Source of the DNA: Synechococcus sp. BO 8801
GTDB lineage: Bacteria; Cyanobacteriota; Cyanobacteriia; PCC-6307; Cyanobiaceae
Reading direction: 5' to 3'
Assembly: GCF_002252675.1 (NCBI RefSeq)
Contig: NZ_NQKY01000028.1
Location: 1 to 34,326 of the forward strand
Length of the DNA: 34,326 nucleotides
Shown here: positions 7,160 through 15,539 of the stretch, piece by piece
Position numbering within the stretch: position 1 is the first letter of the stretch
Layout of the letters: each line of letters begins with the position of its first letter
The notes under the pieces: generated by a model
Database searches by the model: none
The model's input: the letters and a program-made list of their open reading frames with translations, nothing else
Told to the model about the DNA's origin: nothing
Translations under genes and position numbers: made by a program

Positions 7160-8859
7160 CAGAACGCCATCTGCAGATCTTCCATGCGGCGCCGGATGCT
7201 GTCCGCCGTGCCGGTGGTGAAATCGCCGCCGTTGCTCTCGGCGATGCGGCGCAGCACGTCGGCGTCGAAATCCCCCTGGTTGCCGTAGCCCATGGTGAAC
7301 ACACCGATGCGCTCGTCGCTGGCGAAGCCGCTGCGCTTCAGCTCACCGCCCAGCCCCTCGAGGGAAAGCCGCGAGCCGTTGTCCTGGCCATCGGTGAGCA
7401 CCACCACCGCCAGGATCTCGCCGGGGCGCCGGGTGGAGCGCAGCCAGTCGCGACCCTGGCGAATGGCGTCGTAGAGCACGGTGCCGCCCTCCGCGTCCAG
7501 CGAGGCGATGAAGCGGCCTGCCGGCTCACCACCCGTGCTGCCACCGGTCACCACCACCGGCGGCCGCAGCCGGTTGTCGAAGTCGAACAGGCCCACGGTG
7601 TCCCGCGGACCGATCTGGGCCAGGTAGGCCTGCAGGGAGCGCTGGGCCGCCGGCAGCTTCTCCCCCTTCATCGAACCGGAGCTGTCCACCACCAGGGCCA
7701 CCCGGGAGGGCTTCTTGGCCTGGTTGCGCCAGAGGGTGATGATCGCCTCCACCACCTCCGGTTTCGGGGCCCGCAGCGAGTCGTACACGGCCCGGGGATC
7801 GGCGCCGTAGGCCGCCGTGACGCGGCTCGGGGGCACCGCCGGGTTGGCCGGCCGCAGCCCCTGGTCGGCCGCCAGGCGCTGCACGTCCTCGCGCTGGAGG
7901 CGCTCGATGAGCAGCTGGGCCGCCTGCTTTTCCTGCGGTGACACCCAGGGGGCCTCCGGCAGGATCGCCCGCATCGTGCTGGCGTAGGTGGCCCTGGGGT
8001 ACACCGCCTGGAGGGGCTCCTGGTCGCCCTGGCGGGAGGCGTTCACCGCCACCACCGACGACTCGTAGACCGACCCCACCGAGGCCCAGAAGGGACCGTT
8101 GCGCTGCATGGCCCGGGCGAGTTCGTCGGTGGAGCTGCCATAGCGGGTCACGTGGCGCTGGATCGCCGCCACCTGGTCGCCGTGGGCCTGCACATCGGCG
8201 AGGGTGAGGGCTTCGGGCCGCTTGCCGGCCACCTCGGCCACCATCGCCACCAGGGTCTGGAGGCCCGAGTTGGAGCGGGTCGGGGCAGTGTGGACGAAGC
8301 GGATCGGCTGGGAGGGACCGGCCGGATCCAGCTGGCGGTGGTCGCTGCTGCGGGCTAGGCCGATGAAAGGATCGGGACGGTCGAGACCCTTCGCCAGGGC
8401 CGGGGTGGTCATGAACACCATCGGGCTGGAGGCCAGGGCCGGCGCATCGGCCGGCGCCGGGATCAGCTCCCGGGTGGGGGCCAGGCGCTGCAGGCGGTGC
8501 CGCAGCAGGTCGAGATAGATCTCGCCATCCACCGACAGCAAGGTAGGGATGCGCGGGTCATCGGCCGCCTGGCCGCCCTGGAGCACGCCCCGGGCGTGGC
8601 TTTCCATCTCGCTGACCACATCGCCGCTGCCGGCGGCACGGCAGCGCAGCAGCACCGGGGTGCGGTCGGCCAGCCGGGGCGGGGCCTGGGCGATGGCCTT
8701 GGCCGCCTCCTGGCAGAAGCCCTTGAGGGCGCTGCCCACCAGCATCTCCAGCTCCAGCGGCGGCGGGGCCAGGAGCTGGCAGCCGCTGATCGGCAGGGCG
8801 AGGAGCGGCAGGGCAAGGAGCGCTGTGCTGAGGCCGGCCGACCGCTGGGCCCGTGCCAT
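7159..8859 (-). CDS. VWA-domain lipoprotein with N-terminal solute-binding-like region
   Basis: 566 residues. A hydrophobic leader ends in the lipobox ISGC (Cys27), so the protein is probably lipid-anchored. Residues 35-330 resemble an extracellular solute-binding fold: VGSALKGFCQEAAKA near the start, the phrase APTRSNSGLQTL, and VGSVYESSVVAVN. Residues about 380-560 are a von Willebrand factor A domain with a complete MIDAS: VDSSGSM (near 390), the threonine of GGTVLYDAI, and TDGQDNGS. VWA domains bind partners through a metal ion; here it may couple ligand or partner recognition at the membrane. The gene is divergent from a second solute-binding-like gene that shares the RSNSG motif, and overlaps the coiled-coil gene downstream by one base. 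Confidence 0.85.
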   Translation of the reverse strand: MARAQRSAGLSTALLALPLLALPISGCQLLAPPPLELEMLVGSALKGFCQEAAKAIAQAPPRLADRTPVLLRCRAAGSGDVVSEMESHARGVLQGGQAADDPRIPTLLSVDGEIYLDLLRHRLQRLAPTRELIPAPADAPALASSPMVFMTTPALAKGLDRPDPFIGLARSSDHRQLDPAGPSQPIRFVHTAPTRSNSGLQTLVAMVAEVAGKRPEALTLADVQAHGDQVAAIQRHVTRYGSSTDELARAMQRNGPFWASVGSVYESSVVAVNASRQGDQEPLQAVYPRATYASTMRAILPEAPWVSPQEKQAAQLLIERLQREDVQRLAADQGLRPANPAVPPSRVTAAYGADPRAVYDSLRAPKPEVVEAIITLWRNQAKKPSRVALVVDSSGSMKGEKLPAAQRSLQAYLAQIGPRDTVGLFDFDNRLRPPVVVTGGSTGGEPAGRFIASLDAEGGTVLYDAIRQGRDWLRSTRRPGEILAVVVLTDGQDNGSRLSLEGLGGELKRSGFASDERIGVFTMGYGNQGDFDADVLRRIAESNGGDFTTGTADSIRRRMEDLQMAF

Positions 8860-8951
8860 GGAGCGGCGCTGAACGACGGTCCTATTCTGCTGGCAACCGT
8901 CGTGGATCCGGGCGGCGGCGAGCAGACTGCAGCGAACCCGGACCGCTCCCC

Positions 8952-9968
8952 TTGGCAGCGACCCTGACCCGCCGGCGCCTGCTTTCTCTGCTGATCGCCG
9001 GGGCGTCCCTGGCCCTGGCGACGGCCCCCCTTCCTGGCCTGCGGCGCCCCCTGATGGTGGCGGTGGGTTCGGAGCTGGCCGCCGCCATGGCCGAACTCGA
9101 ACCTCTGTTCGAACGTCGCCAGGGGGGCATCGACCTGGCCTGGAGGGTGCAGGGCTCCCAGGACATGGTCAACCGCGCCCGGGAGGAGGGCCCGGAGCGG
9201 CCGCGGGTGCTGATTCCCGCCAACCGGGATCTGCTCAGCCAGCTGGCCGCAGAGCTGCGGGCCGAAGGCGGAGCGCCGGCGTTCCTGCAGGCCCCCGCGC
9301 CCGTGGCCCGCACCCTGCTGGTGGCCGTGGCCTGGCCGGAGCGGGTCCAGAAGCTGTTCCCGGATGGGCGCTTCTCCTGGCCACTGCTGCGGCGGGCCGC
9401 GGCGGCGGGGCAGTGGGGGGGCCTGGGCGCCCCCCAGAGCTGGGGCAGTTTCGATCTGCGCAGCGCCGATCCGATGCGCTCCAACTCCGGCCAGCTGACC
9501 CTGGCGCTCTGGTGCCAGGACCAGAACGGCCCCGACTGTGCCGCCGCCCTGCGCCGGGCCGTCTACCGACCGGCCCGTTCCACCGACATCCTGCTGCAGG
9601 AGTTCATCAGCGGCGGCCCCAACGAAGGTGACCTGGCGCTGGTCTACGAGGCCTCCGCCCTGGCACGCCAGGGGGAGGCCGGCCGCCTGCGGCCGGGGGG
9701 CTACCTGCTGCTGTTCCCCGACCCGACCATCGAGACGGTGCTGGCAGCCGCCGTGCTCCGGGGGGAGGCGGCCGGGCGGGCCGAGGACGGGGAGCGCTTC
9801 GTGGCTTTTCTGCTTTCGCCGGAGGGCCAGGGGGTGCTCACCCGCCTGGGGTTCCGCGGTGCCGATGGCGGCGGCGGCAGCCCGGCGGCCCGGGGCGTGA
9901 AGCGCCTGCCGCCGCCCTCACCGGAGCAGCGGGAGGAGCTGCTGCGCCTCTGGCAACAGGCCGGCTGA
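8952..9968 (+). CDS. Extracellular solute-binding-like protein
   Basis: 338 residues if translation starts at the TTG at 8952, which puts TLTRRRLLSLLIAGASLALA at the N-terminus as a twin-arginine-like signal peptide. The only earlier in-frame start, a GTG at 8853, would overlap the divergent neighbour and add a charged leader before the signal. The mature sequence has VGSELAAAMAELEPLFE (typical first strand and helix of binding proteins), DPMRSNSGQLTLALW, and LALVYEASALA. These match the layout of the N-terminal part of the neighbouring VWA lipoprotein. The ligand is unknown. No transporter permease or ATPase gene is adjacent. Confidence 0.75.
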   Translation: MAATLTRRRLLSLLIAGASLALATAPLPGLRRPLMVAVGSELAAAMAELEPLFERRQGGIDLAWRVQGSQDMVNRAREEGPERPRVLIPANRDLLSQLAAELRAEGGAPAFLQAPAPVARTLLVAVAWPERVQKLFPDGRFSWPLLRRAAAAGQWGGLGAPQSWGSFDLRSADPMRSNSGQLTLALWCQDQNGPDCAAALRRAVYRPARSTDILLQEFISGGPNEGDLALVYEASALARQGEAGRLRPGGYLLLFPDPTIETVLAAAVLRGEAAGRAEDGERFVAFLLSPEGQGVLTRLGFRGADGGGGSPAARGVKRLPPPSPEQREELLRLWQQAG

Positions 9969-10126
9969 ACGATTCGGAGGGCACGCGACCAGCCCATCGA
10001 TCACCTGAAGAGGTGCGCCACGCGACGGACGAAAAGCAACGCTATTCCTCTTGGACAGTGAGGCGGAGACGGGGCGATTCGATCCTGTTTCTTCATCCCT
10101 GTCCAGCCGGAATCGGCACGGTGTGC

Positions 10127-11314
10127 ATGTCACCATGGCGCTGTGGGCTGGCATCCAGCACCCAAACCACCGGGCACCAGAACTCTCGCCAGAAGTCCGT
10201 GCTCAGTTGTGACGCCCTGTTCATCTCGGATCTGCATCTGGGCTCCAATCAATGCGAGGCCGGCCACCTGGCGGCCTTCCTGGAGTGCATCCGCCCGAGA
10301 ACCCTGTTTCTGGTCGGCGACATCATCGATCTGCAGGCGATCCGCTTCAACGCCAATGTCGATGCGTCCTTTCTCACCGATCGGATCGACGCCCTCCTTG
10401 CCGGGGGCAGCGGAGATCCACCGGCCAGTGAGGCCCTGAAGAAGACAGGGCTGCTGCGGGCTTCCCATCGACGGGTGATCGAGCAGTTCGAGGCCCTGCA
10501 GCGTGCGGGGGTGGCGATCGTCTACATCCCCGGCAACCACGACGCCTACCTGCGCCGTCATGCCGGCCTGGAGCGGCCCGGTTTCGCCATCCGGCGCCAG
10601 GCCGTCTACCGCACCCCGGCGGGACAGCGGCTGCTGGTCCGCCACGGCGACGAGTACGACCGGCTGATCCGCTTCCACGCCGACGCCGCCGAAGGGCTGG
10701 CCCGCCTGCAGGAGCACTACAGCGCCGGCATCAACGGCCTGCTCTCCCCCTTCACCCGGCCGGCCGGCGGAGCGCTGTCGGCCGGATGGAACGCCGAGGC
10801 GATCCTGCAGAGCGCCGTGGATCTGCTGGCCAGCCACCGGGAATGGCCCATCCCGGTGAGTCGGGGCCTCAACTCCTCCGGTGGTTTCTCCCTGGCCTTC
10901 GTGCTCGAGAGTGCCCTCAAGAGCCGCACCGGCCACGACCGGCTGATCAAGCGCGGGATCGTCCGGCACCTGCAGCGGGAGCGGCACGGTCCGGAGCCCC
11001 TCGACGGGCTGATCAACGGCCACACCCACATCCCCGAAGCCACGCCGCTGGCCCTGCCGGAACCCTCCGGTGACGACCGGGGCCCCTGCCACATCACCTA
11101 CTACAACACCGGCAGCTGGGCCCGCAGCCAGCGCCGGCTGGGGCGCACGGCGCTGGTGGTGGCGCACAGCGGCCGTGTCGGCATGGTGCGCTTCGACCGG
11201 CGCCGGGGCATCGAGCCCTTCCAGCCCCCCCGCTTCCCCTTCAACACCTACCCGATGCGCCCCTGCCCCGGATGCGGCCTGGGGGTGGCGCACCTGGAGG
11301 CGGCTGGTTCGTGA
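10127..11314 (+). CDS. Metallophosphoesterase (LpxH/UDP-2,3-diacylglucosamine hydrolase-like superfamily)
   Basis: About 396 residues from the ATG at 10127; in-frame GTG codons at 10121 and 10199 are alternatives. All metal-binding blocks of the calcineurin-like fold are present: ISDLHLGSN (D35, H37), LVGDIIDLQ (about 63-67), IPGNHDAY (about 136), VRHGDEYD, and NGHTHIPE (about 298). The HGDEYD and DLHLG forms resemble the LpxH-like group, but at nearly 400 residues it is much longer than LpxH (about 240), and it carries a C-terminal CPGCG pair. A role in lipid or nucleotide-sugar pyrophosphate hydrolysis is plausible; the substrate is unknown. The 158-bp gap upstream (9969-10126) holds only a weak 5-bp hairpin at 10002-10015 without a T-run. 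Confidence 0.8.
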   Translation: MSPWRCGLASSTQTTGHQNSRQKSVLSCDALFISDLHLGSNQCEAGHLAAFLECIRPRTLFLVGDIIDLQAIRFNANVDASFLTDRIDALLAGGSGDPPASEALKKTGLLRASHRRVIEQFEALQRAGVAIVYIPGNHDAYLRRHAGLERPGFAIRRQAVYRTPAGQRLLVRHGDEYDRLIRFHADAAEGLARLQEHYSAGINGLLSPFTRPAGGALSAGWNAEAILQSAVDLLASHREWPIPVSRGLNSSGGFSLAFVLESALKSRTGHDRLIKRGIVRHLQRERHGPEPLDGLINGHTHIPEATPLALPEPSGDDRGPCHITYYNTGSWARSQRRLGRTALVVAHSGRVGMVRFDRRRGIEPFQPPRFPFNTYPMRPCPGCGLGVAHLEAAGS

Positions 11315-11414
11315 GATCAACGGGATCACGGTCGATGCGCAGAATCGAGAACGTCGCTTGAATGGAAACCGAGGGTCTCGGAATCCTCCCTTCGGCAGCG
11401 AGCGAGAAACTCAC

Positions 11415-12569
11415 GTGAGAGTCGCCATCCTGGCCAATCGCGCCAACAGTTTCTACCGGCCCCTGGCGGAAGGCCTTGAGCGCATGTTCAAGCAGATCGG
11501 TGTGGAGGCCATCCTCCTGTATGACGGCCTGGAGTCGCTGCCCCGCAAGCCGCTCGGAGGTGGGGGACAAGGGGCGAACTGGAAGGGAAGGTTGTTTCCC
11601 ATTGCACAAGGAAGCGTCGCCTGGCTGAAGTATCAGAGGCTTCTTCGCTGCCTCAGGACGGTTGACATCGCCGTGATCGTGGGTCACATGCCCGGTGCTT
11701 ACTATGATCTCTTCTTTGATGACCGTCAGCTACGCCATGATCTTCCCCGCTTGCCCATCATTCTCTATGATCTGATTTATCTGGGCAGCCGAGCCGACTG
11801 GGTGACGTGGATCCATGATTGCGTGGCGAGCAGGCGTGTCCCCAAAGGAAAGCACTGGGGGGCCAATCGCTATGACCACCATCTCTGCATCACCGAAGTT
11901 TCCGAGTTTTCCGTTCTGCCAGGTGCCGAGGGCTATTCACGCATCGGCCTCAACCTGATCGATCCCTCCCTTGCCATTGAACCCAGGGAGCTCTGTGCTC
12001 TCATTGATTTCGAACGTCCCGATCACCTGCCCGAGCGGGCCATACAGATTCAGGCCTGCCTGGAAGCTGGCATCCCGTTCAAGGTGCTCCATGGCAGCTA
12101 CTCAATGGCAGAGATCCGGAAGATCTACAGGAGCTGCAGCCTCTATTTCATTGCACACACTGAATCATTTGGACTACCGATCTGTGAGGTGCAGGCCTGT
12201 GGTGGCGTCATCCTGACGCCCTATGCCAACTGGTGTCACGCCCACTTCTTTGAGACACCGGAGCCTGGACAAGGCGGCCGACTACCGGAGAACTTCATCG
12301 TTTACAACAACGACCAGCAGCAGCTGGTCAGCGAGCTGGAAAGACTCAAGCGGGACTACAACGCCGAAGTGGCCCTCGCGAATTACAAGCGAGACCAGCC
12401 CCACTTCTCCCGGGGAAATCCGGAGGAACTGGCCCGCGTCGTCGCCATGATCGAGGCCGGGACGATCAATTCGGCCTCCCATCATCGGCACCCGACGCTG
12501 CAGCAGCTCGCCGAAGCCGTTGCTGCCCAACCCTGGTCATGCGCGTTGCAGAGCCATGGCCAAGGCTGA
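11415..12569 (+). CDS. Glycosyltransferase-like (GT-B, GT4-type) protein
   Basis: 384 residues from the GTG at 11415, giving MRVAILANRANSFYRPLAEGL, a normal first Rossmann strand and helix for a GT-B enzyme. The C-terminal half has YFIAHTESFGLPICEVQACG, which fits the E-x7-E nucleotide-sugar-binding motif of GT4 glycosyltransferases, then VILTPYANW. The middle part (DLPRLPIILYDLIYLG) is compatible with the domain linker. Donor and acceptor are unknown. The DNA from about 11,580 to 12,300 is visibly richer in A and T than both neighbours and uses codons such as gat, ctt and att more often, which suggests horizontal acquisition. It follows the phosphoesterase gene by 100 bp and precedes feoA by 54 bp. 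Confidence 0.7.
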   Translation: MRVAILANRANSFYRPLAEGLERMFKQIGVEAILLYDGLESLPRKPLGGGGQGANWKGRLFPIAQGSVAWLKYQRLLRCLRTVDIAVIVGHMPGAYYDLFFDDRQLRHDLPRLPIILYDLIYLGSRADWVTWIHDCVASRRVPKGKHWGANRYDHHLCITEVSEFSVLPGAEGYSRIGLNLIDPSLAIEPRELCALIDFERPDHLPERAIQIQACLEAGIPFKVLHGSYSMAEIRKIYRSCSLYFIAHTESFGLPICEVQACGGVILTPYANWCHAHFFETPEPGQGGRLPENFIVYNNDQQQLVSELERLKRDYNAEVALANYKRDQPHFSRGNPEELARVVAMIEAGTINSASHHRHPTLQQLAEAVAAQPWSCALQSHGQG

Positions 12570-12623
12570 TGAGGGCCAGCCATGGGGCGGGCCGCCCTAG
12601 GGTTGACGCTTGACAGGGAACAG

Positions 12624-12872
12624 ATGCACGCCCATCCGATGACCCTGAAGCAGGTGCCGGTGGGATCCCGGGTGACCATCACCTGCCTGCCCGCCCATCC
12701 GGAACTCCAACGTCGGCTGCGGGCCATGGGGGTGCGTCCCGGTGTGGAGGTGGAAGTCCTGCGCAGGGGCAGGCCAGGCGGAATTCTTCACCTGTCCAGT
12801 GGTCTGCTCGAGTTCATGCTGCGCGATGAACAGGCCGCCGACATGGAAGTGTCCCCCCTCCCGCCGCGCTGA
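12624..12872 (+). CDS. feoA: FeoA-type ferrous iron transport accessory protein
   Basis: 82 residues from the ATG at 12624, preceded by an AGGGA ribosome-binding-like stretch; a second in-frame ATG lies at 12639. The whole protein is one SH3-like beta-barrel of the FeoA family: LKQVPVGSRVTITCL, then LQRRLRAMGVRPGVEVEVL, and GGILHLSSG. FeoA is a small cytosolic protein that supports FeoB-mediated Fe(II) uptake. Unusually, feoB is not downstream but faces this gene on the other strand, with only 5 bp between the two stops. The upstream 54 bp contain TTGACG and TTGACA hexamers but no clear -10, so a dedicated promoter is uncertain. Confidence 0.88.
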   Translation: MHAHPMTLKQVPVGSRVTITCLPAHPELQRRLRAMGVRPGVEVEVLRRGRPGGILHLSSGLLEFMLRDEQAADMEVSPLPPR

Positions 12873-12877
12873 GCGGT

Positions 12878-14785
12878 TCAGCGGAGGGCCTGGATGAAGG
12901 TGCCCCCCTGATAGACGATCAGGGCCATCAGCCAGGCCAGGAGCAGCGACCAGGAGAGGGACAGCAGGGCGAAGGTCCGGCTCCTGGATTCCTGGATCTG
13001 GGCCGCCACCGTTCCGAGGCAGGGGGTGTAGAGCAGCACGAACGTCATGAAGCTGAGCGACTGCAGTGGCGTGATGGCGCCGTGAATCGCTCCACCCAGA
13101 CCCGCTTCGGTGGTGCCATAGATCACCGCCATTGCCCCCAGCAGGATCTCCTTGGCGATGAAGCCGAAGAACAGCGAGACGGTGAGCTCCGGGTTCATGC
13201 CGATCGGCCCCAGCAGCGGCTGGAACAGATGGCCGATCCCAGAGGCCAGGGACGGTCCCGATCCCCCGCCGGCCCCCGGAGGAAGGTGGGTGAGCAGCCA
13301 GATCGCCGCGGCTCCCACGAGGATGAACACCCGCGTGGTGACCATGAAATTCAGCATCGACGTCCAGCCACGGCGCAGGATCGTGCCGAGGCTGGGTGCC
13401 CGGTAGGGGGGCAGCTCCAGCACGAAGGCGCCATCACCCGGGAAGGCGCGCTTGAACACCAGGCCCGTGATCACGGCCGCCGCAAAACTCATCCCGTAGA
13501 AACCGAACAGCACCAGCCCAGGCGCCCACCAGGGCCTCGGGAAGAAGACGCCGGCCAGAAAGATGAACACCGTCAGCCTGGCCTGGCAGAGGGCAAAGGG
13601 AATGCACAGCATCGCCAGCAGGCGCAGGCTGCGGTCCCGGATCACCCGCGTCCCCATGATCGAGGGCACGTTGCAGCCGAACCCCATGACCTGCAGCACG
13701 AACGCCCGCCCGTCCAGCCCCAGCCAGCGCATGAAGCCGTCCATCAGAAAGGCGGCCCGCGGCAGATAGCCCGAGTCCTCGATGATGCCGATCAGCACGT
13801 AGAAGAGGAAGATCAGCGGCAGGAAGGTGGCCACCGTGCTCACCCCCAGCCAGAGGCCATCGAGCAGGAAGCTCTGCAGCCAGTCCGGTGAGCCCAACCC
13901 CTGCAGGCCCGGCTCCAGCCAGGCCTGGCGAATCCAATCGAGCCCGAAGCCGAGCAGGTCCTGGAGCGGCGTGCTGACGGCGTAGAGCAGCTGGAACACC
14001 GCCAGCACGATCGCCAGGAACAGCACCACCCCCAGCACTGGATGGAGCAGCCACCGATCCGCCAGGCGGGTGCGCTGCAGCGGCAACCCCTCCGGCAGGG
14101 TCACGTGGCGGTCAACCAGCTCCTGCTGCCAGGCGTCCATGGCGGCGGGCTGCAGCGGCGGGGGCCCGTCGAGGGGGCCCTCCGGCCGGGGCGCCTCCCC
14201 CCAGCGGTGCAACTGGTCGATCAGGGCGGCGATTCCCTGGTTCCGCTTGGCGCTCACCGGCAGCACCGGCAGGCCGAGGGCACCGGACAGACCCAGGTGA
14301 TCGATCGCCATGCCGTAGCGCTGGGCCTCGTCGCTCATGTTGAGCGCGGCCACCACCGGCAGTCCCAGCTGCCGCATCTGGAGGAGCAGGCGCAACTGGC
14401 CGCTGATCTGGCTGGCGTTGAGCACCACGATCACCAGATCGGGCGGGGTGTTCTGCATGTAGCGCTGCACCACGGCCTCGTCTTCGCTGCTGCCGCTCAG
14501 GTCGTGGATGCCCGGCAGGTCGACAAGCTCGTAGGTCGTGCCGTTGTGGTCAGCGGCCATGGGGCCCCGCAGCAGTTCCACCGTCAGACCCGGCCAGTTG
14601 GCGATCTGCGCATGGCCGCCGGTGAGCCGGTTGAAGAGGGTCGACTTGCCCGTGTTCGGCATGCCCAGCAGGGCGAGCTGCAACCCCTGCCCATCGCCGC
14701 GGCGCCCTGCCTGCCCGGGGCCATGGCAGGAGCCAGCGCCGACCGGGCAACAGCTGATGGCGCCCGTGCGATCAGGGACGGGCAT
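12878..14785 (-). CDS. feoB: FeoB ferrous iron transporter
   Basis: 635 residues. An N-terminal G domain carries G1 GMPNTGKS (41-48), the NWPGLTVE switch region, G3 DLPG (89-92) and G4 as NMSD, the degenerate form common in FeoB. From about residue 240 the protein is a polytopic membrane region with two Gate-type repeats (LPLIFLFYVLIGIIEDSGYLP and the AKEILLGAMAVIYG region). It drives Fe(II) import across the plasma membrane. It is shorter than E. coli FeoB (773 residues) and has an odd leader of about 34 residues with three cysteines (C12, C13, C20) before the G domain; a later start is possible. The ferritin gene lies 67 bp upstream on the same strand. Confidence 0.93.
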   Translation of the reverse strand: MPVPDRTGAISCCPVGAGSCHGPGQAGRRGDGQGLQLALLGMPNTGKSTLFNRLTGGHAQIANWPGLTVELLRGPMAADHNGTTYELVDLPGIHDLSGSSEDEAVVQRYMQNTPPDLVIVVLNASQISGQLRLLLQMRQLGLPVVAALNMSDEAQRYGMAIDHLGLSGALGLPVLPVSAKRNQGIAALIDQLHRWGEAPRPEGPLDGPPPLQPAAMDAWQQELVDRHVTLPEGLPLQRTRLADRWLLHPVLGVVLFLAIVLAVFQLLYAVSTPLQDLLGFGLDWIRQAWLEPGLQGLGSPDWLQSFLLDGLWLGVSTVATFLPLIFLFYVLIGIIEDSGYLPRAAFLMDGFMRWLGLDGRAFVLQVMGFGCNVPSIMGTRVIRDRSLRLLAMLCIPFALCQARLTVFIFLAGVFFPRPWWAPGLVLFGFYGMSFAAAVITGLVFKRAFPGDGAFVLELPPYRAPSLGTILRRGWTSMLNFMVTTRVFILVGAAAIWLLTHLPPGAGGGSGPSLASGIGHLFQPLLGPIGMNPELTVSLFFGFIAKEILLGAMAVIYGTTEAGLGGAIHGAITPLQSLSFMTFVLLYTPCLGTVAAQIQESRSRTFALLSLSWSLLLAWLMALIVYQGGTFIQALR

Positions 14786-14852
14786 GGCCTGGGGGCGCCC
14801 GTCGATTCAGTCGGAGCGCATCAATACGGTAACGGGATGGCGCCATAGGCCG

Positions 14853-15386
14853 TCAGGCACCCCTGGTGCCGCTGAGGCCCCCTTTGACGTGGGTCAGGGC
14901 CGTGCCCTCGAGGAACTGCTGGTCGAGCAGCAGCAGGGCGGCGCTGTTGTCGCCGGCCAGCCGCAGGCGCTTGCGCACGAAGCGGGCTTCGGCCTCCTCC
15001 TGGAGCTGCTCGGCCACGAACCAGTCCAGCATGGCCGTGGCGCTGCGTTCCCCCATGCTCTCGGCCATGGCATAGAGCCGGTTGATCGAGGCGGTGACGC
15101 CCTTCTCCATGTCGTAGACCTGATCGAACAGCATCTGCACCGAGGGCCAGCTGCGTTCCGGAGCCTCGATCGTGGGCAGTTCCACCTGTTCGTCGCTGTC
15201 CACCAGATAGGCGATCATGCGGGCCGCATGGTCGCGCTCCTCCTGGCTCTTCTCGTGCATGTAGGCGGAGAAGCCAGCCAGGTCCTTTTCCCGCAGCCAG
15301 ATCGACATGGCCAGATAGGTGTGCCCGGCCTGGAACTCAGCGGCCAGGTGTTGGTTGATGGCACTGGTGAGCTCTTTCACAGGCAC
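14853..15386 (-). CDS. ftnA: Bacterial ferritin
   Basis: 177 residues starting from GTG at 15386. The ferroxidase residues fall on the E. coli FtnA numbering: E17, Y24, E50, H53 and E94, with Q127 and E130 of the third iron site. The protein should therefore oxidise Fe(II) and store it as a mineral inside a 24-subunit cytosolic shell. Being in front of feoB on the same strand, it links iron import to storage; the 67-bp gap allows co-transcription. The 153 bp upstream (15387-15539) separate it from the hydrolase gene and contain no obvious iron box; a weak TATGGAT hexamer-like element lies near 15,410 on the minus strand. Confidence 0.93.
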   Translation of the reverse strand: MPVKELTSAINQHLAAEFQAGHTYLAMSIWLREKDLAGFSAYMHEKSQEERDHAARMIAYLVDSDEQVELPTIEAPERSWPSVQMLFDQVYDMEKGVTASINRLYAMAESMGERSATAMLDWFVAEQLQEEAEARFVRKRLRLAGDNSAALLLLDQQFLEGTALTHVKGGLSGTRGA

Positions 15387-15539
15387 GGCGGGAATCAGTC
15401 CCTATCCATAGCCCGAGGCGGAGGCCGGGGCAGGAGCATTCACACACTCACACGTGACATTGGCTACGGGCACCATCGACAAACGGAACATCTGGCCGCT
15501 GTTGTTGATGCTGTCCAGCCGGAATCTGCGGCGCTGCGA

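Noticed and set aside
8853-8951. GTG start at 8853 for the solute-binding-like protein
   Set aside because: It would place a charged leader before the signal peptide and overlap the divergent lipoprotein start; the TTG at 8952 gives a normal export signal.
10130-11329. 399-codon minus-strand open frame
   Set aside because: It is antisense to the metallophosphoesterase, whose metal motifs are all intact on the plus strand.
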